Shown here piece after piece: positions 58,012 through 64,000 of a DNA stretch of 64,000 nucleotides. A model generated the notes under the pieces. It did not search any database and was not told the DNA's origin. It saw only the letters and a list, made by a program, of their open reading frames with translations. The stretch is from DTU015 sp012837895. GTDB taxonomy: Bacteria > Bacillota > Sulfobacillia > Fermentithermobacillales > Fermentithermobacillaceae. The stretch lies in NCBI GenBank assembly GCA_050952085.1, contig JBMNKH010000004.1, positions 248,001-312,000 of the forward strand. Direction: 5' to 3'. Numbering within the stretch: position 1 is the stretch's first letter; each line of letters begins with the position of its first letter. The position numbers were made by a program, and so were the translations under genes.

Positions 58012-58953
58012 TTACTCAGCAGCTTGTTCCTGGCCCAACCGCTCCAAGGCAAGAAGTTCTTCCCATTCCCTGTCAACTTCAGCCTGAATCTGTTCAATAA
58101 TGCCTTCGTTCCCAGGCCTGAACAGGTGGCGGAACCTGCCTTGAGCTTTCAGGAATTCCACAACGGGCTTCTTATTTCTAGGTTTATACGTTACCCTGAC
58201 CTTGCCGTCAACCACTTCGAACAGTGGCCAGAAGCACGTATCCACTGCCAGCTTGGTCATCTGAATGGTGTCGGCAGCGTCGTGACGCCATCCCCTGGGA
58301 CAGGGTGCCAGTGCGTTTATGAACGCAGGCCCTTTGACTGCAAACGCTTTTTCGGCCTTCTGGTACAGGTCATTCCAATGGGAAGGCGAAACCTGTGCCA
58401 CATACGGAATCTCGTGGGCCATCATTATCTTTGTCAGGTTCTTACGCTTGTGGGGTTTACCAGGCATTTCACTACCTACAGGTGTAGTTGTAGTGTCTGC
58501 GCCCATAGGTGTAGCTGACGAGCGCTGGATGCCTGTATTCATGTAAGCACCGTTGTCATAGCACACATAGACCATGTCATGGCCGCGTTCCATTGCACCG
58601 GACAAGCTTTGCAGGCCTATGTCATAGGTTCCCCCGTCTCCGCCGAAAGCAACGAACTTTATTTCATCTGTGATTTTCCCTTGACGCTTGAAAGACTGAT
58701 ATGCAGCTTCAACGCCCGAAAGGCTTGCCGAAGCATTCTCAAATGCCACGTGGATAAAGGGAGAATTCCAAGACGTGTACGGGTAGATGGTAGTGGAGAC
58801 CTCGAGACAACCGGTTGCGTTTGCTACCACCACAGGCGCCTTAGCTCCACGCAACACCTGTCTCACCACGATCGGCGCACCACATCCGGCACACATCCGG
58901 TGACCCGGGGCTAGCACTTCCGGAACGCGAGAGAGTTCTTTCAACGTAGCCAC
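58012..58953 (-). CDS. porB: 2-oxoacid (pyruvate):ferredoxin oxidoreductase, beta subunit
   Basis: A 313-residue thiamine-diphosphate subunit. N-terminal Fe-S cysteines lie in GHRMCAGCGAPI. The ThDP/Mg site runs from FGGDGGTYDIGLQSLSGAME to VCYDNGAYMNTGIQRSSATP. A further cysteine occurs in the NALAPCPRGW region. This pattern matches archaeal-type four-subunit PorB. The GTG start has AGGAGG 7 bases upstream. It is the last gene of porG-porD-porA-porB. Pyruvate is the likely substrate, but branched-chain oxoacids are possible. Confidence 0.9.
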   Translation of the reverse strand: MATLKELSRVPEVLAPGHRMCAGCGAPIVVRQVLRGAKAPVVVANATGCLEVSTTIYPYTSWNSPFIHVAFENASASLSGVEAAYQSFKRQGKITDEIKFVAFGGDGGTYDIGLQSLSGAMERGHDMVYVCYDNGAYMNTGIQRSSATPMGADTTTTPVGSEMPGKPHKRKNLTKIMMAHEIPYVAQVSPSHWNDLYQKAEKAFAVKGPAFINALAPCPRGWRHDAADTIQMTKLAVDTCFWPLFEVVDGKVRVTYKPRNKKPVVEFLKAQGRFRHLFRPGNEGIIEQIQAEVDREWEELLALERLGQEQAAE

Positions 58954-58964
58954 ATTTACCCCTC

Positions 58965-60155
58965 CTATTCTCTGACGTCCAGATGCGTAATGAGTTCGTC
59001 AACCCGGCCTTTTTCAAGGGCGGCTGCAAGATCTGCATATACCCTGCTAATCTCCCGGGTTGTGGTGTCTCTTCCGCCCAGACCGAAAATGTAGTTCTTC
59101 ATAAGCGGGCGCTTATCAGATTCATAGAAAGCTGAACGGATTTCTACAAAGATCTGGCCACCTGCAGTGGAGAAGGTCTCAGCCCTGTCCATGATAGCTA
59201 TTGCCTGTACTGAAGACAGAGCATCCACCAGTTCCTTTGCGGGGAAAGGCCTGAGCACCCTGGGCTTGAGGAGACCGACTTTTTCTCCCTTAGCCCTCAA
59301 GTTGTCCACCACGGCCTTTGCAGTACCTGCAGTGGAGCTGAGGACTACGATTGCCCTTTCGGCATCTTCCATCTTGTAAGCTTCGAAAAGCCCGTACTTG
59401 CGGCCTGATATTTTCTCGTATTCAGCGGCAATATCAAGTATAACCTGTTTGGCGTTTTCCATGGCTTTAGCCTGCTGGTACTTTACCTCGGTATAGGAAT
59501 CCTGCAGTGCCAAAGGCCCGACGGTAATCGGGTTTTCAAGGTTCAACAGGTAATGCTCAGGCTTGTACTCGCCTACGAACTCTTTCACTACTTCATCAGG
59601 CAAAAGGTTCAGGTTTTCAATTCCGTGGCTGGTAATGAAACCGTCCTGGCACACCATTACCGGAAGCAAGACATCAGGATGTTCTGCAATCCTTACGGCC
59701 TGGATGAGGTTATCGTAAGCTTCCTGTGCACTTTCTGCATAGATCTGAATCCATCCTGTGGTCAGGGATCCCATGGTATCTGAATGGTCGCAGTGGATGT
59801 TGATCGGCCCTGAAAGTGCCCTGTTAACCACAGGCATTACTATCGGCGCCCTATACGATGACGTAATGTGGAGTATTTCCCACATCAGAGCAAGACCCTG
59901 GGATGATGTTGCAGTCATCGCCCTGGCACCGGCCATAGATGCACCGACAGTGGCGGACATGGCTGAATGTTCACTTTCAACTGTGACCAATTCAGTCTTA
60001 ACTTGACCATTTGAAACGAAACTCGCGAAGAACTGGACAATGTCGGTCTGAGGCGTAATCGGATATGCGGCAACTACATCAGGGTCAATCTGACGCATGC
60101 CGTGTGCCACTGCCTCGTTACCGGTCATAGCAACTCTTTTTTGCTCAGCAGCCAC
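58965..60155 (-). CDS. porA: 2-oxoacid (pyruvate):ferredoxin oxidoreductase, alpha subunit
   Basis: A 396-residue alpha subunit with the ThDP-activating N-terminal domain (GNEAVAHGMRQIDPDVVAAY followed by PITPQTDI), VESEHSAMSATVGASMAGAR and the transketolase C-like domain. It cleaves pyruvate to acetyl-CoA and CO2, or runs in reverse in carbon fixation, with ferredoxin as electron carrier. The GTG start has AAGGAGG 7 bases upstream. The gene lies 11 bases before porB. Confidence 0.92.
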   Translation of the reverse strand: MAAEQKRVAMTGNEAVAHGMRQIDPDVVAAYPITPQTDIVQFFASFVSNGQVKTELVTVESEHSAMSATVGASMAGARAMTATSSQGLALMWEILHITSSYRAPIVMPVVNRALSGPINIHCDHSDTMGSLTTGWIQIYAESAQEAYDNLIQAVRIAEHPDVLLPVMVCQDGFITSHGIENLNLLPDEVVKEFVGEYKPEHYLLNLENPITVGPLALQDSYTEVKYQQAKAMENAKQVILDIAAEYEKISGRKYGLFEAYKMEDAERAIVVLSSTAGTAKAVVDNLRAKGEKVGLLKPRVLRPFPAKELVDALSSVQAIAIMDRAETFSTAGGQIFVEIRSAFYESDKRPLMKNYIFGLGGRDTTTREISRVYADLAAALEKGRVDELITHLDVRE

Positions 60156-60187
60156 TTTTATGCCTCCTTAGCACGAAGATTTCGCCG

Positions 60188-60475
60188 TTATTCCTCTTTC
60201 ACCATTTGCAAGGCTTTTTCTTTTCTCGGGCATTCCCGGGCACAAATACCACAGCCCTTGCAGTGGTCGTAGTTTATGCCCACCATTTTGCCGTCTTCTG
60301 TCTTAATGGCATTGTCCGGGCAGAAAACCCAGCACATGAGGCAGTGAACGCATCCTTCTTCGTTCCAAATGGGTTTGAAGCTTCTCCAATCCCCTGTCTT
60401 ATATTTTGCTGAATTGCCTGCTTCCGTGATTATGCCGCCAACAGGGATTTTCTTGTACCCTTTCGAGTTGGTCAT
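60188..60475 (-). CDS. porD: 2-oxoacid:ferredoxin oxidoreductase, delta (ferredoxin-like) subunit
   Basis: A 95-residue subunit with two 4Fe-4S motifs, CVHCLMCWVFCPDNAI and CKGCGICARECPRKE. Each has the normal C-x2-C-x2-C-x3-C pattern. It passes electrons from the catalytic subunits to free ferredoxin. Its ATG overlaps the porG stop by 4 bases (ATGA), and porA follows after 32 bases. Confidence 0.93.
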   Translation of the reverse strand: MTNSKGYKKIPVGGIITEAGNSAKYKTGDWRSFKPIWNEEGCVHCLMCWVFCPDNAIKTEDGKMVGINYDHCKGCGICARECPRKEKALQMVKEE

Positions 60476-61050
60476 GCCAACTTCACCTCCTCAAAGGCGC
60501 GGCGCATAGCTTCAATGTTTCCTTCAACTATGTTTTCCCGTCCGCGGAACTTAACCGAAAGATCTTCTCTCATTCTTGCAAGAAATTCATCAAATGGAAG
60601 GATTTCGACTAACTTAAGAAGTGCTCCCATCATCGGGGTATTGGGAATGTCACGCCCTATGCACTCGGTAGATATACCACTTGCATCCACTGTGGCAACC
60701 TTAAACTCGTCGCTGCCCAGCTTCTGCTTTGCCTCTTCAGGCGACAAAGTAGTGTTGATGATAATGATCCCGTCTGGCTTAAGGCCTTCAGTTACATCAA
60801 CCGGGCCTACTAGCGTAGGATCCAAAACCATGACAACATCGGGGCTCTCAACGTTGGAATGAATCGTAATCGGAGCATCGCCTATCCTGTTGTAAGCTTT
60901 GATAGGCGCACCCATACGCTCAGGACCATATTCGGGAAACCCCTGCACATATTTCCCGGCAGCCATAGAGGATTCAGCGAGCAATGTTGAAGCTGTCTTA
61001 GCTCCTTGTCCACCCCTGGCGTGCCAGCGTATCTCTAAAAGATTTGACAC
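60472..61050 (-). CDS. porG: 2-oxoacid:ferredoxin oxidoreductase, gamma subunit
   Basis: A 192-residue gamma subunit with the conserved RWHARGGQGAKTASTLLAES at the N-terminus, FPEYGPERMGAPIKAYNRIG and the late GRDIPNTPMMGALLKLV. I start it at GTG 61050, because AAGGAGG lies 8 bases upstream. A longer frame to 61110 lacks a site and adds 20 unrelated residues. It is the first gene of the operon. A promoter probably lies in the AT-rich stretch near 61080-61150, but I see no clean pair of boxes. Confidence 0.92.
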   Translation of the reverse strand: MSNLLEIRWHARGGQGAKTASTLLAESSMAAGKYVQGFPEYGPERMGAPIKAYNRIGDAPITIHSNVESPDVVMVLDPTLVGPVDVTEGLKPDGIIIINTTLSPEEAKQKLGSDEFKVATVDASGISTECIGRDIPNTPMMGALLKLVEILPFDEFLARMREDLSVKFRGRENIVEGNIEAMRRAFEEVKLA

Positions 61051-61305
61051 GGGCCCTGCCTCCTTCGAAGGTGATTTCGTAATGTGTTGATGACTAGAAT
61101 TCTTATACATGCTTATCGTGAATACGTTAACAAACTAACACCGTACAGTCAAGAAGCCCTGGGAATCACCTCCAATCCAAAACTCGCCTTGAGAATGATT
61201 TCCCGGCATGACGGTGATCGGGCGACGATTGGGCGACGGTTTGACGGCGGTTCTCTACTTCCGCCGGAAGAAACTTGGTGGTGAAGACTTGCAGCAGGGA
61301 TCTAA

Positions 61306-61380
61306 TGGAGCCGGCGAAGGGAATCGAACCCTTAACCTACGGTTTACGAAACCGTTGCTCTGCCCTTGAGCTACGCCGGC
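61306..61380 (-). tRNA. tRNA-Thr (anticodon CGT)
   Basis: A 75-base cloverleaf with encoded CCA. The acceptor GCCGGCG/CGCCGGC is perfect. The anticodon stem ACGGT/ACCGT has loop TTCGTAA (anticodon CGT) and the T arm is AGGGTTCGATTCCCT. Confidence 0.97.
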
Positions 61381-61391
61381 CCTAAAGATTT

Positions 61392-61466
61392 TGGAGCGAG
61401 AGACGGGATTCGAACCCGCGACCCTCGGCTTGGGAAGCCGATGTTCTACCACTAAACTACTCTCGC
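61392..61466 (-). tRNA. tRNA-Gly (anticodon CCC)
   Basis: A 75-base cloverleaf with encoded CCA. The acceptor GCGAGAG/CTCTCGC is perfect. The anticodon stem TCGGC/GCCGA has loop TTCCCAA (anticodon CCC) and the T arm is CGGGTTCGAATCCCG. It lies 11 bases upstream of tRNA-Thr in the transcript. Confidence 0.97.
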
Positions 61467-61524
61467 TCGGTCATTCATTATTATATCCCGGAGGTGCCCT
61501 GTGCGCAACAACCCAGGGAACGAA

Positions 61525-61992
61525 TCAGCCTTGCGCCTCGCGGCGCCTGGCCACTGCCATTTCCACATACCGGTTCCAGCATTGAGTGCACAGGAAAAGA
61601 TTGTCTATCACTTCAGACACGTCATACAAATTCCCGCACGAACGGCAACGATCTCTCCTGCAGCAAGGGGTCAGCACAACCCCCTGGGACCCGTTCCTGA
61701 TTGCAATACGTTCACCCAGCGACCATCCAGTCTTTTCCCTTACCTCAGCGGGTATGATTATCTTACCGCCGGAACCGAGGTAGCATATCATTTCATCGCT
61801 CTGGCCGCCCGCATCAACCAGGATGATGCTTTCCCCTGCAATCTGAGCCCTGAGCACGGTACCTTCATCCCATCCACGGGCTTCCCTGATCTGGGAAGGA
61901 AGGGTGAACCTCCACCCGGTTGTAACTGTGCGCACATATTGCCTTTCTTTTTGGCTGCCTGTCGACACACTCACTCCAGCATCCCGCCTCAT
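61525..61992 (-). CDS. Tandem AbrB-fold protein with cysteine-rich zinc-binding end (protein A)
   Basis: A 155-residue protein with two AbrB-type swapped-hairpin motifs, TTGWRFTLPSQIREARGW (about residues 24-41) and SGGKIIIPAEVREKTGW (about 74-90). A cysteine cluster follows: C110-C111-x4-C116-x2-C119, then C135-x2-C138. Two AbrB units in one chain recall MraZ, but the zinc ribbon is different. It probably binds DNA. The ATG overlaps the stop of its paralogue upstream (ATGA), so the two are made together. Confidence 0.75.
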   Translation of the reverse strand: MRRDAGVSVSTGSQKERQYVRTVTTGWRFTLPSQIREARGWDEGTVLRAQIAGESIILVDAGGQSDEMICYLGSGGKIIIPAEVREKTGWSLGERIAIRNGSQGVVLTPCCRRDRCRSCGNLYDVSEVIDNLFLCTQCWNRYVEMAVARRREAQG

Positions 61993-62435
61993 TTTCCCTG
62001 CGCCACCCGGTATTCTGCTCCCTTGACGCTCTGTAGTGCTGCCGCTTCAAGCTTTTGGGTGCAAAGCTTGCACAAGTGTACGTTGGGGAGCACTTGCCTC
62101 ACTTCGTGCTCTGAACCACATGCACTGCACCGGAATTGCTGTTCTTCAGGCTTCACAATGATCTGGTTGCCCGGGAATGTAAAGGACAACACCTGCCCAG
62201 GATACAATCTGGCTTCTTCTCTCACTCTGGGAGGAATCAGCACTTTCCCAAGGGCGCCTACACGGCTTATATCCGGGCATTTGACGCAACCGATTTTGGG
62301 ACAGCAAATGGTTATCTCAAACCCGTCCCAGTGGGCGCATACCTCTGTGCCGTTTTTCCACCCAAGTGTCCGGCGAATGGGTTTTGGAATAGTGACCCGC
62401 CAGCCGGAATCAATGAAGCGCCTCCAAGTTTTCAT
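61989..62435 (-). CDS. Tandem AbrB-fold protein with two cysteine clusters (protein B)
   Basis: A 148-residue paralogue of the following gene. The first AbrB motif is SGWRVTIPKPIRRTLGWKNG (about residues 10-29), the second LGKVLIPPRVREEARLYPG (about 62-80). Between them is C44-C45-x4-C50-x2-C53, the same spacing that protein A has after its second motif. A final ribbon has C103-x2-C106 and C122-x2-C125. GGGAG is 8 bases before the ATG. It lies 31 bases downstream of mtnA on the same strand. Confidence 0.75.
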   Translation of the reverse strand: MKTWRRFIDSGWRVTIPKPIRRTLGWKNGTEVCAHWDGFEITICCPKIGCVKCPDISRVGALGKVLIPPRVREEARLYPGQVLSFTFPGNQIIVKPEEQQFRCSACGSEHEVRQVLPNVHLCKLCTQKLEAAALQSVKGAEYRVAQGK

Positions 62436-62466
62436 AATTGCTTCTCCCGGTCCTGCTCTTTCTCTT

Positions 62467-63531
62467 TCACTTTACCACTGAAGCTATGTTCTTCTCCAGA
62501 GGAGGAAACACTGTTCCGTTTTCTGTAATGATTGCAGAGATGAGTTCTGCAGGCGTGATGTCAAACGACGGGTTAAACGCCCGGGCACCTGGCGGCGCTA
62601 CCGCCTTGCCCATGAACTCCAGGATCTCTTTTTCAGACCGTTCCTCGACTTTTATCCCGCTACCGCTGGTCAAACTCAGGTCAAAAGTTGACACCGGCGC
62701 GGCCACGTAAAACGGGATATTGTGGTGCTTGCACAAGCATGCCAGGCTGTATGTACCGATCTTGTTGGCCACGTCGCCGTTAGCGGCAATCCTGTCTGCG
62801 CCCACCACAACAGCGCCTACCTTCCCGAGAGACATGACATAGCCTGCAGCGCTGTCTGCCAGCAAGGTTACACTGATCCCGTCTTGCATAAGCTCCCATG
62901 CAGTAAGACGCGCCCCTTGAAGCCACGGCCTGGTTTCATTAGCGTAAACCATGGCAACTTTGTTCTCTGCCCACGCCTGCCTTATCACTCCCAGGGCCGT
63001 TCCCCATCCGCCGGTGGCCAGGGCTCCTGCATTGCAATGGGTCATAATGGTTGAACCCGCTCTTATGAGAGCTGCCCCGTTTACCCCGATTTTGCGGTTT
63101 GCCTCTATGTCTTCCAGCTCTATGCGGCGGGCTTCTGTCAGGGCAGCTTCAGCTGCGCCTGTTATTCCCTCCTGTGGGAGTACCAGAAGTGCCCTATCAA
63201 GCACCCGCTCAACAGCCCAGGAGAGGTTAACTGCAGTAGGCCTCGCAGAAGCCAGCATTGATGCAGCTTCCCTTAGAAATTGCGTTGCTGCCGCCAGGGT
63301 TTGACTGCTGTCGCCCGTGGAGCCAAACTCACCGGCCGCTTCAAATGCTGCCAAAGCCAGCCCGTAGCCCCCGCTTATGCCAATTGCCGGGGCCCCGCGC
63401 ACCACCATGTCAGTGATAGCTTGGGCAGTCTGCCTGTGATCGGTACACGTTACGTACTTCGCGTCCCCGGGCAAAAGCCGCTGGTCCAAGAGGGACAATA
63501 CACCTTCATCCCACTTTACGGCCTGTAACAT
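62467..63531 (-). CDS. mtnA: S-methyl-5-thioribose-1-phosphate isomerase
   Basis: A 354-residue MtnA of the eIF2B-like fold. It converts methylthioribose 1-phosphate to methylthioribulose 1-phosphate in methionine salvage. Motifs are VVRGAPAIGISGGYGLALAA, the catalytic Cys in MTHCNAGALATGGWGTALG, ETRPWLQGARLTAWEL and GADRIAANGDVANKIGTYSL with the catalytic Asp. The ATG at 63531 has AGGTGG 7 bases upstream. In-frame starts 12-18 bases earlier overlap that site. It directly follows mtnP. Confidence 0.95.
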   Translation of the reverse strand: MLQAVKWDEGVLSLLDQRLLPGDAKYVTCTDHRQTAQAITDMVVRGAPAIGISGGYGLALAAFEAAGEFGSTGDSSQTLAAATQFLREAASMLASARPTAVNLSWAVERVLDRALLVLPQEGITGAAEAALTEARRIELEDIEANRKIGVNGAALIRAGSTIMTHCNAGALATGGWGTALGVIRQAWAENKVAMVYANETRPWLQGARLTAWELMQDGISVTLLADSAAGYVMSLGKVGAVVVGADRIAANGDVANKIGTYSLACLCKHHNIPFYVAAPVSTFDLSLTSGSGIKVEERSEKEILEFMGKAVAPPGARAFNPSFDITPAELISAIITENGTVFPPLEKNIASVVK

Positions 63532-63545
63532 ATCCATGCCACCTT

Positions 63546-64000
63546 TCAAGACAACACTCTTTCCAGTTCTTCATGGCAAGAGCATTGAGCCTTGGTGGGG
63601 ATGTTCTCTATAATCTTCCGCATGAGATCTTTGAGTTTCTCATTGTGCTCCATGAACACCTTTGTGACTTCTTCAGCCGTTACCGGCTTTATGTCAGGCC
63701 TACCTTCAAGCCCCACATCGTAATCGGTCACCAGCGACACGTTCAGGTAGCACATTCCAAGCTCCCGGGCAAGCATCACTTCAGGGTACCCGGTCATGTT
63801 GATAACTTTCCACCCCAATGACGAAAACCATTTGGACTCAGCCCTGGTTGAGAACCTGGGGCCTTGGATTACCACCATGGTTCCGTCCTGATGGTAGCGT
63901 AAACCTAACTCCCCGGCTGCAGCGATACCTAGCTTCCGCAATTCATCGCAGTAGGGGTCTGCCGAGCTCAGGTGAACCGTCTTAGGTCCGTCATAGTACG
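63546..64000 (-). CDS. mtnP: Methylthioadenosine phosphorylase, partial (C-terminal part)
   Basis: The open frame runs to the right edge of the window, so the N-terminal part is missing. About 150 residues are visible. QGPRFSTRAESKWFSSLG and VINMTGYPEVMLARELGMCY are the purine- and MTA-binding regions of MtnP, followed by VSLVTDYDVGLEG. It cleaves methylthioadenosine to adenine and methylthioribose 1-phosphate, the substrate of MtnA, whose gene follows 14 bases later. An apparent TTG start at 63941 is internal. Confidence 0.93.
   Translation of the reverse strand, partial: YYDGPKTVHLSSADPYCDELRKLGIAAAGELGLRYHQDGTMVVIQGPRFSTRAESKWFSSLGWKVINMTGYPEVMLARELGMCYLNVSLVTDYDVGLEGRPDIKPVTAEEVTKVFMEHNEKLKDLMRKIIENIPTKAQCSCHEELERVLS

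Noticed and set aside
61391..61585. Open frame containing ETGFEPATLGLGSRCSTTKL
   Set aside because: Antisense translation of tRNA-Gly, a common spurious call.

Overview
The window is bacterial chromosome from a spore-forming, anaerobic, low-to-mid GC Bacillota (Clostridia-type). The evidence is spoVT, spoVB, abrB, veg, rqcP, a darA-type c-di-AMP receptor, a four-subunit 2-oxoacid:ferredoxin oxidoreductase, strong Shine-Dalgarno sites and frequent GTG/TTG starts. No species can be named from the sequence alone.

Positions 1-28067 hold the conserved oriC-proximal block known from Bacillus, read right to left on the minus strand: Orn/Lys/Arg decarboxylase, tmk, darA, holB, ricT, rsmI, (abrB, plus strand), a free-standing MetRS C-terminal domain where metS would be, tatD, yabE-like, rsmA, ykuK-like, veg, then ispE, NTP transferase, glmU, prs, ctc, pth, mfd, spoVT, spoVB, mazG, hup, rqcP, with divIC convergent at the left end. 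A MoxR-DUF58-DUF4129 operon on the plus strand, back to back with a trypsin-like peptidase, is inserted at 13.3-18.0 kb. The orientation of this block implies that oriC lies to the right of the window, so replication runs right to left and the plus-strand blocks are read head-on.

Accessory region 28.1-31.3 kb: an intergenic stretch with phased DnaA-box-like sites, then an internally duplicated membrane-fusion protein and a MacB-type permease without their ATPase. 31.4-36.6 kb: a complete rRNA operon (16S, tRNA-Ile, tRNA-Ala, 23S, 5S) on the minus strand with a consensus promoter and a terminator. 36.75-37.84 kb: a decayed insertion sequence whose transposase has lost its catalytic core. 38-46.3 kb: an Fe-S aldo/keto reductase, then a compact type IV pilus-like operon (transglutaminase-like protein, PilC/GspF, four small pilin-like proteins, PilT but no PilB), convergent with a bactofilin and an actin-like ATPase. 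46.7-46.9 kb: tRNA-Glu and tRNA-Gln.

47-56.4 kb: a small membrane protein, a MATE exporter, a frameshifted amidohydrolase, a membrane-anchored GH26-like glycosidase, a conserved helical protein, an ABC exporter and a nitroreductase. 56.4-64 kb: gltX, the porGDAB operon, tRNA-Thr and tRNA-Gly, a pair of overlapping genes for tandem AbrB-fold zinc-binding proteins, and mtnA/mtnP for methionine salvage (mtnP runs off the right edge).

The observations most worth following up are the PilT-only pilus cluster beside two cytoskeletal genes, the duplicated membrane-fusion protein with an orphan permease, and the paired double-AbrB cysteine-rich regulators.
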